Shown here: positions 1 to 8,839 of the stretch, one piece after another
Layout: every line of letters starts with the position of its first letter
How positions within the stretch are numbered: position 1 is the stretch's first letter
Source of the DNA: JBDRMV01 sp043825615
GTDB taxonomy: Bacteria; CG03
DNA length: 53,524 bases
NCBI GenBank assembly: GCA_043825615.1
Contig: JBDRRS010000022.1
Span: forward strand, 1-53,524
Reading direction: 5' to 3'
The notes under the pieces: generated by a model
What the model saw: only the letters and a program-made list of their open reading frames with translations
Database searches by the model: none
What the model was told of the DNA's origin: nothing
Position numbers and translations under genes: made by a program

Positions 1-846
1 GCGAAAAATGAGGTTCTGCTTGCTTCCACAGGGGTTATCGGTCGGCCACTCCCTGTAGAGAAGATAAAGAAAGGTATAAAAAAAATCAGCCGGAGTTTTG
101 CGGGAAAACCGGAAGACGCCGTTTCTTTTGCCGAAAGCATCCTGACGACCGACACGCGCAGAAAAATATGTGCGACGGATGACTTCTGGGCCTGCGCGAA
201 GGGTTCGGGAATGATTGCCCCCGATATGGCGACCTTTTTGTGTTTTATTTTGACGGATGCCTGTGTTCCCCCCGTATTGATGAAAAGAGTCCTGTCAGAG
301 AGCATTCGTCCGTTCAATACAATGACGGTTGACGGTGAAATGTCAACAAACGATTCCGTGTTTCTCCTTTCTACGGGAAAAAGGAAAATTACTCCGCTAA
401 AGTTCGGAGAAGGTCTAAACGGTGTTTGCCGCGTTCTTTCCGAAAAAATTATTGCCGACGGCGAGGGCGCGACAAAAGTTATTACGGTTTCCGTAAAATC
501 CGCCCGAAACCGGAAGGATGCCCGTTTTCTGGCTCGGTTTCTCGCGAATTCTCCGCTGATAAAAACCGCTTTCAACGGGGAGAGTCCGAACTGGGGCAGG
601 ATTTTTTCGCGCGTCGGCGCCTCGGGTGTTGCCGTAAATGAAAAGAGAATGTCAATTTCAATCTGCGGGGTGTCTGTCTTCAGGGGCGCGCCGGTTAAAT
701 TCGACGGGTTATCCCTCGAGCGGCAATTGATGCGAAAAAATGTTTCCTTTGAAGTGGATATTTCTATGGGGAAAGAACGCTGTTCTTTCAGGACGACCGA
801 TTTAAGCGCGGAATATGTAAAAATAAATGCAGGTTACGCAACGTAA
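1..846 (+). CDS. argJ: Glutamate N-acetyltransferase / ornithine acetyltransferase, 5' truncated
   Basis: The reading frame is open from the first base of the window, so the N-terminal part lies outside. ArgJ moves the acetyl group of N-acetylornithine to glutamate in the cyclic arginine pathway. The visible part starts with the family motif STGVIGRPLP and contains KGSGMIAPDMAT. In this family a self-cleaving Thr (codon 232-234) becomes the N-terminus of the beta chain and the catalytic nucleophile. The usual Asn of APNMAT is Asp here, which is conservative. The rest (TVDGEMSTND and the C-terminal KINAGYAT) fits the beta chain to its normal end. The family assignment is secure; whether it is mono- or bifunctional cannot be told from this fragment. 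The next gene starts 15 bases downstream. Confidence 0.93.
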   Translation, partial: AKNEVLLASTGVIGRPLPVEKIKKGIKKISRSFAGKPEDAVSFAESILTTDTRRKICATDDFWACAKGSGMIAPDMATFLCFILTDACVPPVLMKRVLSESIRPFNTMTVDGEMSTNDSVFLLSTGKRKITPLKFGEGLNGVCRVLSEKIIADGEGATKVITVSVKSARNRKDARFLARFLANSPLIKTAFNGESPNWGRIFSRVGASGVAVNEKRMSISICGVSVFRGAPVKFDGLSLERQLMRKNVSFEVDISMGKERCSFRTTDLSAEYVKINAGYAT

Positions 847-861
847 AAATGAGGTTCAAAA

Positions 862-1500
862 ATGAAAAAAACAAAAGTAAAAAGTAAACCCCAAAACTCA
901 AAACCGGAGTTACAGGGTAAAGCGGGAGGTGACGGGGAAAAGATTTTGACGGTGGAGGATGCCTCAAAAAAACAGCAGTTTGAAAGAATTGTTGAAATTG
1001 TCAAGGCGGGAGGCATTATTATCTTTCCTACGGATACCGTTTACGGGATAGGAACCTCAATCAAGTTTCCGGAGACAATTTCAAAAATTTACAGAATAAA
1101 AAAAAGGCCCGGCAGAAAACAGATAGGCGTTCTGATTTCTTCATGGAGGGAGTCGTCACATCTTGTCGGCCGTATCAGCCAGAGGGTAAGAATGCTTATG
1201 AAGGAACGCTGGCCCGGAACCGTAACGTTAATTCTTCCTGCGCGAGCGAAAACGCTTGCGCTGAGAGTCCCGAACCATAATTTCGCTCTGAAACTTCTTA
1301 CGGCTACCGGCCCCATGGCGGTAACGTCCGCAAATATTTCGGGGCAGCCCGCGCCTGCTGTTTTTTCAAAAATCGATAAAACGCTCCTGCAGCAAGCGGA
1401 TGTTGCGGTGATGGACGTTCGGCGTCTTTCCGGTGTTTCGTCAACGATTCTGGATGTTACGAAGGGGGAAATTGAGGTTGTCAGGGAGGGGCGTTTTTGA
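862..1500 (+). CDS. tsaC: Threonylcarbamoyl-AMP synthase (YrdC/Sua5 family)
   Basis: Predicted to make threonylcarbamoyl-AMP from threonine, bicarbonate and ATP for the t6A modification of ANN-decoding tRNAs. The YrdC domain covers about residues 40-210, with the FPTDTVYGIG motif, the basic IKKRPGRKQIG segment that binds nucleotide, and SANISGQPA. The 212 residues match short TsaC proteins and lack the extra Sua5 domain. The first 35 residues are Lys-rich and have no counterpart in the domain, so the true start could be further in, but no better ribosome site is seen. Its stop overlaps the next gene's TTG start. Confidence 0.9.
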   Translation: MKKTKVKSKPQNSKPELQGKAGGDGEKILTVEDASKKQQFERIVEIVKAGGIIIFPTDTVYGIGTSIKFPETISKIYRIKKRPGRKQIGVLISSWRESSHLVGRISQRVRMLMKERWPGTVTLILPARAKTLALRVPNHNFALKLLTATGPMAVTSANISGQPAPAVFSKIDKTLLQQADVAVMDVRRLSGVSSTILDVTKGEIEVVREGRF

Positions 1501-1964
1501 AAAAAGATACTTCGCAGGTTCCGTGCGGCGGTAAAAAAATTCTTTTTGTCTGTACGGGAAATACCTGCAGGTCTGTTATGGCGGCAGGCATTTTTAAAAA
1601 ACTCGCGGAGGATTTTACCGTGACGTCGGCGGGGATTGCGGCAAATTCCACATACAGAATTTACGGGGGGCTGGAAGAAATTCTAAAGGAGAACGGCATT
1701 CCTTATGAAAATCACGTTTCAACTCCTGTTTCGGATGACTTGCTTAAGCAGGCGGATGTCATTCTGGTTATGGAGCAGCGGCAGAGGGAATATGTGTCGG
1801 AGAAGTTCCCCGCTTTTTCCGATAAAATTTTCCTCCTTACGGAATTTGCAGGAGAGGCGGGGGATATTTTCGACCCCATAGGTCGGCCGAAAAGCGCTTA
1901 TAAGATGACTTTTGAAAAAATAAAAAATCTGGTGGAAAAAATAATTCTAAAACTAAAAGAATAA
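1497..1964 (+). CDS. Low-molecular-weight protein-tyrosine phosphatase / arsenate-reductase-like
   Basis: A 155-residue protein of the LMW-PTP fold. The catalytic loop CTGNTCRS (C-x5-R-S) lies near residues 18-25, and the general-acid Asp of the DPxG motif is in DIFDPIGRP near the C-terminus. In bacteria such enzymes dephosphorylate tyrosine kinases or arginine-phosphorylated proteins, and next to tsaC they often resemble YwlE-type arginine phosphatases. The residue after the catalytic Cys is Thr, as in YwlE-like proteins, but the substrate cannot be decided. The start is a TTG overlapping the tsaC stop, preceded by a purine-rich GGGAGGGG, which suggests translational coupling. Confidence 0.85.
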   Translation: MKKDTSQVPCGGKKILFVCTGNTCRSVMAAGIFKKLAEDFTVTSAGIAANSTYRIYGGLEEILKENGIPYENHVSTPVSDDLLKQADVILVMEQRQREYVSEKFPAFSDKIFLLTEFAGEAGDIFDPIGRPKSAYKMTFEKIKNLVEKIILKLKE

Positions 1965-1967
1965 ACA

Positions 1968-2726
1968 GTGAAGATCGCAGTTTCAGGCAAGGGCGGCTCG
2001 GGTAAGACGACAATTGCCGCGATATTGGCCATAATTCTCAGAGAAAAGGGCCGCAAAGTTCTGGCCATTGACTGCGATCCGGACAGTAATCTTTTATCGC
2101 TCTTTGACGGAAATGCAAAACTGCAGTCTATTTCCGGGTTAAAAGATATGATAAAAGACCGAACCGGCTCGGGTGCAGGGTTGTTTAAACTGAACCCTTT
2201 TGTCAATGACCTGCCGGAAAAATATTCCTTAAATTTTAACGGTATAAAAATAATGCAGATCGGTAAATTCAGGAACAAGACAGGGTGTTTCTGCCCGGAG
2301 AATGCTCTCGTAAAATCATTGATAAGTCATCTTGTACTGGAGAGGGATGAAGTTGTAATTCTGGATATGGAAGCGGGTATCGAGCACCTTACGCGGGGAG
2401 TGGTCGCGGGAGTGGATGTGCTTGTGCTGGTTGTAGAGCCGGAAATCAAAAGTATCGCCACATCTCTGAAAATAAAAACTATTGCGGAAAAACTCGGAGT
2501 TAAGAACATAAAAGCCATCTGTAATAAAATATGTGATGATAATGATAAAGAATATTTGAAGGAAAATCTGCGGGAAATTGATTTAGCGGGGTTTATTTCA
2601 TACAATCAATCTTTGCGGAAAGAGCGCGGCAGCATAGATAAGGCGGGACAGATAAAAGAAGAACTGGAAAAAATCTGGAATAGTTGGGGACTGTCCCCTT
2701 CCATAGCTAAGAAGAGAGAGTGTTAG
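1968..2726 (+). CDS. cooC: CO dehydrogenase maturation ATPase CooC (first copy)
   Basis: A MinD/ParA-type P-loop ATPase that helps insert nickel into CO dehydrogenase. The deviant Walker A GKGGSGKTT is at residues 7-15, the Walker B-like LDMEAGIEH is near residue 130, and the CxC nickel site typical of CooC is C107-F-C109. A GTG start is used three bases after the phosphatase stop. The last residues (from W-G-L-S-P) are encoded by a GGGGACTGTCCCC palindrome, so the C-terminus appears extended by a repeat. It opens the carbonyl-branch operon and overlaps the next gene by seven bases. A second CooC lies at 15780. Confidence 0.9.
   Translation: MKIAVSGKGGSGKTTIAAILAIILREKGRKVLAIDCDPDSNLLSLFDGNAKLQSISGLKDMIKDRTGSGAGLFKLNPFVNDLPEKYSLNFNGIKIMQIGKFRNKTGCFCPENALVKSLISHLVLERDEVVILDMEAGIEHLTRGVVAGVDVLVLVVEPEIKSIATSLKIKTIAEKLGVKNIKAICNKICDDNDKEYLKENLREIDLAGFISYNQSLRKERGSIDKAGQIKEELEKIWNSWGLSPSIAKKREC
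2686..2698. repeat. GGGGACTGTCCCC palindrome inside cooC
   Basis: A 13-base near-perfect palindrome coding for part of the cooC C-terminus. Copies of the same core occur at 8719-8730 (without the first G), 15711-15723 (one base different) and 15745-15757. The repetition shows it is a dispersed REP-like element and not only coding sequence. Confidence 0.75.
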
Positions 2727-4063
2727 AAGAAAGACATTTTAATTTAACGGAACTCAGAGAAAAGATATCGGATTCTATTACCGGTATTTTCAGGCAGTTT
2801 AAATTTATTAAGCCCGTTCAGGAAAAAGTTGAAAATGCTCTTTATCTGCTTTCCACCGAGCAGACCGCATATTCCGATTCTCTGAGCACAATCCGTAAAT
2901 TTTATAACCAAAGCCCGGAGCATCAGAGCGCCCTGTTCCAGATTCTCGATGCAATGGAGCCCAAAAGAATAGAATCCATCCTCAATCAGATATTTGCGGT
3001 GATGGATACGCCCGAATGGCTGATTGTTCTGCGTGAGGACTTTATAAATTTGAGAGAAAAGAAAGTAGCGGGGAAAAGGGTTCTTCCCATGAACAATCTC
3101 AATTCCGCATTCAAGGAATATTTTTCACAGATATTCAATTTCCAGTATTTCAACACCAGAGTCTGCAATCTTCAGAACACCTCGGTTAAACTTCTGAAAT
3201 ACATTGCGGAAAAGGAAGGGGTTCATCCGTCCGCGCACTGGTGGTCTTTTGAAAACCGGCTCAACAGCCCCGACAGGATTATTCTTTCTATTGAACATTT
3301 TAAAATGCCGTCAATACCGCTCGTGTATATAGAAATTGCTTTTTCGAGAGGTCTAATCAGAAACATTGAAAGTGTTATCGGCTCTTCGCGCGGGACAATT
3401 GATATTTCAAAGGCAAACACTGCAATTTTTTATTCAATAAACACGACTTTCAATGGCCTGCAGGGAATCGGTGCGGGCAGGAAAATGATTATACGGGCAA
3501 AAGAATTCTTAAAGAAAAATTATCCTCAGATTTCCCGTTTTGCCACTTTGAGTCCTGTGCCGAAGTTCAGGAGTTATCTGGAAACAGTAATGGGGACGCA
3601 TGACCATGATTTTTTCCTGCACGGGCAGGACATTAACGAAAATCGGGAACATCAGTTCTTTACGGAAAAGGAGATAAGGGAAATCAGGCAGGAACTGAAA
3701 TCCGAAGATTTCGAGTTAACGGGAATGTTGAAAACCGTTCTGGAAAAGAAAAAGTGGTACGGGAACCCTGTTTTCCGCAGGAATATGAAAAGTCCGTTAA
3801 AAAATCTGCTCCTTTATTATTTAAAGGAGGAGAAAAGGCATGATAGAAAAACAGGGCTTCACACAAATGCGGCTTTTGACCCTGTGGAAAATTTTCATTT
3901 GAGTAACGGCGCTTATATCGGCGGCATTAATTTCTGCGCCAATGTTTCTCCCCGCGGATTAGAGGAGTCATTCGGGTTTATGGTTAACTATATTTATGAT
4001 GAGAAAAAGATGGATGCCAATAAACTGCGCTACAGCGGCGGCGAGGTCATTATCAGTATTTAA
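2720..4063 (+). CDS. Malonyl-CoA decarboxylase
   Basis: A 447-residue protein matching malonyl-CoA decarboxylase (malonyl-CoA to acetyl-CoA plus CO2). The N-terminal helical part is diverged, while the C-terminal GNAT-fold catalytic part is clear. It contains FYSINTTFNGLQGIGAG with the active-site Ser near residue 238, the LSPVPKFRSYL motif, and ENFHLSNGA with the catalytic His near residue 392, followed by VSPRGLEESFGFMVNY. The GTG start overlaps the cooC stop, so the gene is translated within the CODH operon. This is an unexpected neighbour, because no acetyl-CoA carboxylase or malonate gene is in the window. It might retrieve acetyl-CoA from malonyl-CoA, or act on another short acyl-CoA. 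Confidence 0.88.
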   Translation: MLEERHFNLTELREKISDSITGIFRQFKFIKPVQEKVENALYLLSTEQTAYSDSLSTIRKFYNQSPEHQSALFQILDAMEPKRIESILNQIFAVMDTPEWLIVLREDFINLREKKVAGKRVLPMNNLNSAFKEYFSQIFNFQYFNTRVCNLQNTSVKLLKYIAEKEGVHPSAHWWSFENRLNSPDRIILSIEHFKMPSIPLVYIEIAFSRGLIRNIESVIGSSRGTIDISKANTAIFYSINTTFNGLQGIGAGRKMIIRAKEFLKKNYPQISRFATLSPVPKFRSYLETVMGTHDHDFFLHGQDINENREHQFFTEKEIREIRQELKSEDFELTGMLKTVLEKKKWYGNPVFRRNMKSPLKNLLLYYLKEEKRHDRKTGLHTNAAFDPVENFHLSNGAYIGGINFCANVSPRGLEESFGFMVNYIYDEKKMDANKLRYSGGEVIISI

Positions 4064-4125
4064 CAGCAGTGAAACGGATTTTAAAATTCATGGCCGTAAT
4101 TTAGCGGATAAAAAACAGGAGGAGA

Positions 4126-6030
4126 ATGATGAAGAAACCTGATAAATTAACACACGATAAAGCAAGTGAGGAGGTTCTTGAAAAAAATCCGGAACTTAAA
4201 ACCGCCTGGAGCAGATACGAGGAGATGCTTCCCCAGTGCGGTTTCGGGGAAATGGGATTATGCTGCAAGACGTGCGTTATGGGGCCGTGCAGGATAGACC
4301 CTTTCGGGGAAGGTCCTCAAAAAGGAATCTGCGGAGCTACCGCCGGAATAATTTCCGCTAGAAATCTTATCAGGATGATAGCCGCCGGCGGCGCCGCCCA
4401 CTCCGACCACGGAAGAGATATCGTCCATACACTGCTCCTCGCAAGTCAGGGTAAGACAAATGGCTATGAAGTAAAAGATAAGAAGAAACTTCTTGCGATT
4501 GCCGGAGAATTCGGCGTAAAAACAGAAGGCCGTGATGCAAATGAGATAGCGAAAGAAGTGGCCGAAATAGCTTTTGCGGAGTTCTCTCAGCAGGAAGGCG
4601 AATTGAGGTTCATCAAGCGCGCTCCTGAAAAAAGGCAGAAGATATGGAGAGCCCTTAAAATAATTCCCCGCGGGATAGACAGGGAAATCGTAGAGATAAT
4701 GCACAGAACCAATATGGGCGTTGATAACGATGAGACCAGTCTAATGCTTCAGGGATTACGAAGCGCTCTCGGAGACGGCTGGGGCGGTTCCATGATTGCT
4801 ACCGAATTGTCCGATATTTTGTTCGGAAGACCCAAGCCATTGAGAGCAAAGGTTAATTTAGGAGTTCTTAAAAAAGACGAGGTAAATATTGTCGTGCACG
4901 GGCATGAACCCACGCTGTCGGATGTTATGGTGTCAGCGGTCAGGGATAAGGAAATGCTGGAATACGCTAAGAGCAAGGGCGCCAGGGGGATAAACCTCGC
5001 CGGAATATGCTGTACTGCGAATGAGATTCTGATGCGCCACGGCATACCTATTGCGGGTAATTTCCTGCAGCAGGAATTGGCAATTGCCACCGGCGCCGTA
5101 GAGGTTATGCTGGTAGATGTGCAGTGCGTGATGCCGGAACTCGGAAATCTTTGCCAATGTTTTCATACGAAACTTATTTCGACCTCGCCGAAAGCGAAAT
5201 TTCCGTTTGCAACACATATAGAGTTTAATGAAGAGAAGGCGATGGATATTGCAAAGGAAATTGTTAAAACCGCTATAGATAATTTTCCGAACAGGGTGAA
5301 GGAAAAAGTAAATATTCCGGATATTACAATGGATCTTGTGGCAGGTTTTACGGCTGAGTCCGTTTCCCAGTTTCTGGGCGGCAAATACCGCTCGACATAC
5401 AGGCCGCTGAACGATGCTATAATTTCCGGAAGGTTAAGAGGCGCGGCGGGTATTGTCGGGTGTAACAATCCCAAGCAGGTTCATGATTTATGTCATGTCA
5501 GACTGACAGAGGAACTGTTAAAGAGGGATGTGCTTGTCGTTACAACGGGTTGTTCGGCGATTGCCTCTGCAAAAGCGGGCCTGCTCACACCTGAAGCGAA
5601 GGACTTGTGCGGTCCCGGACTAAAAGAAATATGCGAAACTGTTGGGATACCTCCGGTTCTTCATCTGGGGTCGTGCGTTGATATATCGAGGATTCTCGTG
5701 ATTTTGTGCAATGTCCTGAAAGAAGGTGGGCTGGGAGAGGATTTTTCAGACCTCCCTGTTGCGGCTGCGGCTCCGGAATGGATGAGTGAGAAGGCTGTCA
5801 CGATTGCCTGCTATGCTGTGGCAACGGGCGTAACGACCTTCCTCGGTAATCCTTTTCCCGTAACAGGCAGTGAGAAACTGAAGAAATTCCTGCTGGAAGA
5901 TATCGAAAAGCTGGTCGTCGCGCACTTTGTTTTTGAGGCCGATCCGGTAAAGACCGCGGATATGATTGTGAAACTGCTGGACGAGAAAAGGAAGAAGCTT
6001 AACCTGCAGCCGATGATGTATGGAAAATAG
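4126..6030 (+). CDS. cooS: Anaerobic Ni-Fe carbon monoxide dehydrogenase, catalytic subunit
   Basis: Interconverts CO and CO2 at the Ni-Fe-S C-cluster. The N-terminus carries the B- and D-cluster cysteines (FGEMGLCCKTCVMGPCRI). All six C-cluster ligands can be placed: His in VHGHEP near residue 258, Cys in NLAGICC near 295, VDVQC near 332, GCNNPK near 446, TTGCSA near 476, and GSCVD near 516. The 634-residue length is that of stand-alone CooS enzymes and shorter than the roughly 674-residue subunit of the Moorella CODH/ACS complex. A strong AGGAGG lies upstream of an ATG-ATG pair at 4126/4129, and either ATG could be used. The neighbours cooC, cooF and acsB fit a role in supplying CO to acetyl-CoA synthase. 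Confidence 0.97.
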   Translation: MMKKPDKLTHDKASEEVLEKNPELKTAWSRYEEMLPQCGFGEMGLCCKTCVMGPCRIDPFGEGPQKGICGATAGIISARNLIRMIAAGGAAHSDHGRDIVHTLLLASQGKTNGYEVKDKKKLLAIAGEFGVKTEGRDANEIAKEVAEIAFAEFSQQEGELRFIKRAPEKRQKIWRALKIIPRGIDREIVEIMHRTNMGVDNDETSLMLQGLRSALGDGWGGSMIATELSDILFGRPKPLRAKVNLGVLKKDEVNIVVHGHEPTLSDVMVSAVRDKEMLEYAKSKGARGINLAGICCTANEILMRHGIPIAGNFLQQELAIATGAVEVMLVDVQCVMPELGNLCQCFHTKLISTSPKAKFPFATHIEFNEEKAMDIAKEIVKTAIDNFPNRVKEKVNIPDITMDLVAGFTAESVSQFLGGKYRSTYRPLNDAIISGRLRGAAGIVGCNNPKQVHDLCHVRLTEELLKRDVLVVTTGCSAIASAKAGLLTPEAKDLCGPGLKEICETVGIPPVLHLGSCVDISRILVILCNVLKEGGLGEDFSDLPVAAAAPEWMSEKAVTIACYAVATGVTTFLGNPFPVTGSEKLKKFLLEDIEKLVVAHFVFEADPVKTADMIVKLLDEKRKKLNLQPMMYGK

Positions 6031-6526
6031 GGTGAAAATAATTTATATTGACCCGGATAAATGCCTGGCCTGCAGAAGCTGCGAACTCGCCTGCGCGGTT
6101 ACGCATTCCAAAAGCAAGGATTTGGTTACGGCAATCTCGGAAGAACCCCGTCCCGCAAACAGAGTCAGTGTTATCGGAGTTGACGAAATAACCGCCCCTC
6201 TTCAGTGCCGTCATTGTGAAGATGCCCCCTGTGTCGCGATATGCCCCAGTGGGGCTTTAAGGAAAGAAGAAAACGGGATTATTTTTTTAGACGCTCAACT
6301 TTGCATTGGCTGTAATTTCTGCGTAATCGTATGTCCGTTCGGTGTGCTGAAAACGAACAGGGAAGGGAAAGCGGTTGTCAAATGCGATTTATGCAGGGAA
6401 AGATTGGAAAAAGGCGAGGAGCCCGCCTGCGTTTCCGCCTGTCCTACCAAAGCGCTGAAATTTGTAGAACCGGAAAAAATTTCAAAGGAAAAAAAGAGGA
6501 AATTTCTGACCGAATATAAAAAATGA
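6020..6526 (+). CDS. cooF: CooF-like four-cluster ferredoxin
   Basis: A 168-residue Fe-S protein with four cysteine clusters for four [4Fe-4S] centres: CLACRSCELAC, CRHCEDAPCVAICP, CIGCNFCVIVCP and CDLCRE...CVSACP. The order and spacing are those of CooF/HycB-type electron-transfer subunits. It would carry electrons between CooS and the NuoE/NuoF module encoded next. The ATG overlaps the last 11 bases of cooS; a GTG at 6032 is an alternative start. Confidence 0.9.
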   Translation: MENRVKIIYIDPDKCLACRSCELACAVTHSKSKDLVTAISEEPRPANRVSVIGVDEITAPLQCRHCEDAPCVAICPSGALRKEENGIIFLDAQLCIGCNFCVIVCPFGVLKTNREGKAVVKCDLCRERLEKGEEPACVSACPTKALKFVEPEKISKEKKRKFLTEYKK

Positions 6527-6927
6527 CGAATTTAATCAGAGTCCTGCAGGATATCCAAAGTGAATGCGGTTACCTTAAGAGAGAGAAACTGGAAGAAGCT
6601 TCTAAAAAGTTCGATATACCCATGTCGCGTATTTATTCCGTAGCGACATTTTATAAGTCATTTTCACTCGTCCCTCCGGCAAAACACAAGATAATGGTGT
6701 GTATGGGAACGGCATGTTATGTCAGGGGCGCTCCCAAAATCGTTGAAAGAATTTCTCAGACATTGGGAATAAAACCCGGTGAAGTTACGAAAGACGGTAA
6801 TTTTAAACTTGAAACCGTAAACTGTCTGGGCGCCTGCGCTTTAGGCCCGCTTGTTCTGATTGACAAGGATTATCACGGTAATATGACTTCGCAGAAAATC
6901 GTCAGAGTCCTGGAGAAATATAAATGA
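6523..6927 (+). CDS. NuoE/HydC-like [2Fe-2S] subunit
   Basis: A 134-residue thioredoxin-fold [2Fe-2S] protein of the NuoE (24-kDa) family. It has the helical N-terminus (YLKREKLEEASKKFD, VATFYKSFS) and the four ligands in CMGTAC and CLGAC. It overlaps cooF by four bases and the NuoF-like gene by four bases (ATGA), so the three are coupled. In soluble bifurcating hydrogenases and formate dehydrogenases this subunit pairs with NuoF. Here no hydrogenase catalytic subunit is present, so the module probably links CooS/CooF to NAD(H). Confidence 0.9.
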   Translation: MTNLIRVLQDIQSECGYLKREKLEEASKKFDIPMSRIYSVATFYKSFSLVPPAKHKIMVCMGTACYVRGAPKIVERISQTLGIKPGEVTKDGNFKLETVNCLGACALGPLVLIDKDYHGNMTSQKIVRVLEKYK

Positions 6928-8714
6928 ACAAAACGATGATATCGGTCTGTTGCGGGACAGGGTGTTCCGCTCAGGGGGCAAGAGAAGTCCTGAAAAAATT
7001 CCAGGAACTATTGCCTTCCCATAAGGCACAGGTTACAGCTGACTCAAAAATGACCGGTTGTCACGGATTCTGCGAAAGAGGACCGCTGGTGGTTATCCGG
7101 AATAATGAAAAAAGTATTTTTTATCAAAAAATAAAAGAGGATGATGTAAAAAAAATCGTTGAAGAAACGGTCATAAAGGGAAAAATTCTCGAGGAGTTCC
7201 TTTATGAAGACCCTTTGACAAAAACAAAAATCATTGAAGAGGAAGAAATTCCTTTTTATAAATATCAGAAGCGGATTATATTTGAAAATAACGGTAAAAT
7301 TGATCCCACCAATATTGCGGATTACACAAATCTGGAAGGTTATAATGCTCTTGAAAAAGCCGTAAAAATGAGCGGAGATGAAATAATCGAAGAAATAAAA
7401 AAGTCCGGATTAAGGGGAAGAGGCGGCGGAGGTTTCCCCACATGGAGGAAATGGGACTCATGCAGGAAATCCAAAACGTCGGATACGAGGTATATAATCT
7501 GTAACGCTGACGAAGGAGACCCGGGTTGTTTTCAGGACAGGAGTATTCTGGAGGGAAATCCTCATCTTGTAATTGAGGGAATGATTATAGGGGGCTTTGC
7601 CATAAAATCCAGCAAGGGATTTATTTATGTCAGGGCGGAGTACCCCCTTGCGGTAAAGCATCTTGAAATTGCTTTAGAGCAGGCAAAGGAAAAAGGTTTT
7701 CTCGGGAAAAATATTTTGAATTCCGGTTTTAATTTTGATATTGAAATCGTGCAGGGCGCCGGAGCTTTTGTGTGCGGTGAATCCAGCGCTCTTATGGCGT
7801 CAATTGAGGGCAGGCTGGGCGAGCCGCGGGTAAAGCATATCCACGCCACGGATAAAGGCCTTTGGGATAAGCCGACGGCGCTTAACAATGTAAAGACCTG
7901 GGCATCGGTTACTCTGATTATCAAAAACGGAGGGAAATGGTTCTCGTCTATAGGTACCGTGAATTCAAAAGGCACGATGATTTTCTCTCTGGTCGGAAAG
8001 GTTAAGAATACGGGGCTTGTGGAAGTCCCCATGGGAATCTCTCTGCGGGATTTAATTTTTAAAATAGGCGGCGGAATCATAAATGACAGAAAATTTAAGG
8101 CGGTACAGACAGGTGGCCCCTCCGGAGGAAATATCCCCGAAAAATATCTTGACCTCCCCGTTGATTATGAAGCGCTGACAAAAGCGGGTTCCATTATGGG
8201 AAGCGGAGGAATGGTCGTAATGGACGAAGACACGTGTATGGTGCAGATTGCAAGATATTTTCTTTCTTTCACCCAGGAAGAGTCCTGCGGAAAATGCACC
8301 CCCTGCAGGGAAGGCACAAATTCAATGTTAAAAATACTGGATAAGTTCATTTCCGGGAAAGCGGAGGAAAAGCATCTGGACGAACTGGAAAAGATTGCTC
8401 TGATGGTAAAGGAAACTTCACTGTGCGGTCTGGGAAAGAGCGCCCCGAATCCTGTCCTTACGACTTTAAAATATTTCAGAGACGAATATCGCGCGCATAT
8501 AAAGGGAACCTGTCCGGCGAAGGTCTGCCCAGAGTTGATAAAATATGAGATTCTGGATAAAGAATGTACCGGCTGCACGGTTTGTGCGAAGAATTGTCCG
8601 CAGAATGCAATTACGGGAGAGACAAAGAAGCCCCACAAGGTCATTCAGGACAAATGTATAAAGTGCGGGATATGTTTAGAGGTCTGCAAGTTTAACGCCG
8701 TAATAAAAGAGTGA
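6924..8714 (+). CDS. NuoF/HydB-like NADH-oxidising flavoprotein with extra Fe-S domains
   Basis: A 596-residue protein in four parts. First comes a thioredoxin-like [2Fe-2S] domain (CCGTGCSAQG and CHGFCERGP, residues about 1-100). Next is the NuoF FMN/NADH domain with GLRGRGGGGFPTWRKW and CNADEGDPGCF, followed by the SLBB segment. The third part is the N3-type [4Fe-4S] site ESCGKCTPCREG with its later CGLG cysteine. Last is a C-terminal two-cluster ferredoxin (CTGCTVCAKNCP, CIKCGICLEVC). This is the layout of HydB/HylB, the flavin subunit of bifurcating enzymes. ATGA overlap with nuoE. It ends just before a repeat-filled gap. Confidence 0.92.
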   Translation: MNKTMISVCCGTGCSAQGAREVLKKFQELLPSHKAQVTADSKMTGCHGFCERGPLVVIRNNEKSIFYQKIKEDDVKKIVEETVIKGKILEEFLYEDPLTKTKIIEEEEIPFYKYQKRIIFENNGKIDPTNIADYTNLEGYNALEKAVKMSGDEIIEEIKKSGLRGRGGGGFPTWRKWDSCRKSKTSDTRYIICNADEGDPGCFQDRSILEGNPHLVIEGMIIGGFAIKSSKGFIYVRAEYPLAVKHLEIALEQAKEKGFLGKNILNSGFNFDIEIVQGAGAFVCGESSALMASIEGRLGEPRVKHIHATDKGLWDKPTALNNVKTWASVTLIIKNGGKWFSSIGTVNSKGTMIFSLVGKVKNTGLVEVPMGISLRDLIFKIGGGIINDRKFKAVQTGGPSGGNIPEKYLDLPVDYEALTKAGSIMGSGGMVVMDEDTCMVQIARYFLSFTQEESCGKCTPCREGTNSMLKILDKFISGKAEEKHLDELEKIALMVKETSLCGLGKSAPNPVLTTLKYFRDEYRAHIKGTCPAKVCPELIKYEILDKECTGCTVCAKNCPQNAITGETKKPHKVIQDKCIKCGICLEVCKFNAVIKE

Positions 8715-8718
8715 AAAA

Positions 8719-8730
8719 GGGACTGTCCCC
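8719..8730. repeat. GGGACTGTCCCC palindrome after nuoF-like gene
   Basis: A 12-base copy of the GTCCCC palindrome family, four bases after the NuoF-like stop codon. It is followed eight bases later by an element of a second repeat family (8739-8801). Confidence 0.7.
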
Positions 8731-8738
8731 ATTAGGAA

Positions 8739-8801
8739 TGTCATTGCGAGCCCGAAGGGCGTGGCAATCTCGAGATTGCTTCGCTTACGCCCGCAATGAC
8801 A
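8739..8801. repeat. TGTCATTGCGAG...CGCAATGACA inverted-repeat element
   Basis: A 63-base element bounded by TGTCATTGCG and CGCAATGACA. It has an internal dyad around GGCAATCTCGAGATTGCT and a GCCCGAAGGGC hairpin. A second copy of the same design lies at 31304-31383. It fills the 125-base gap between the NuoF-like and short NuoG-like genes. Transposable REP/MITE-like behaviour is inferred from the shared ends. Confidence 0.8.
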
Positions 8802-8839
8802 GGGAGAGATGGATAATGCGGGTTAGAGGAATGTGAAGA

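Noticed and set aside
4258..4704. Minus-strand open frame of 148 residues under cooS
   Set aside because: It lies wholly inside the well-supported cooS frame and shows no family motif; a mirror effect of codon bias.
8739..8801. Possible CRISPR or tRNA in the gap
   Set aside because: Only a single palindromic element, no regular spacers and no tRNA-like arms.
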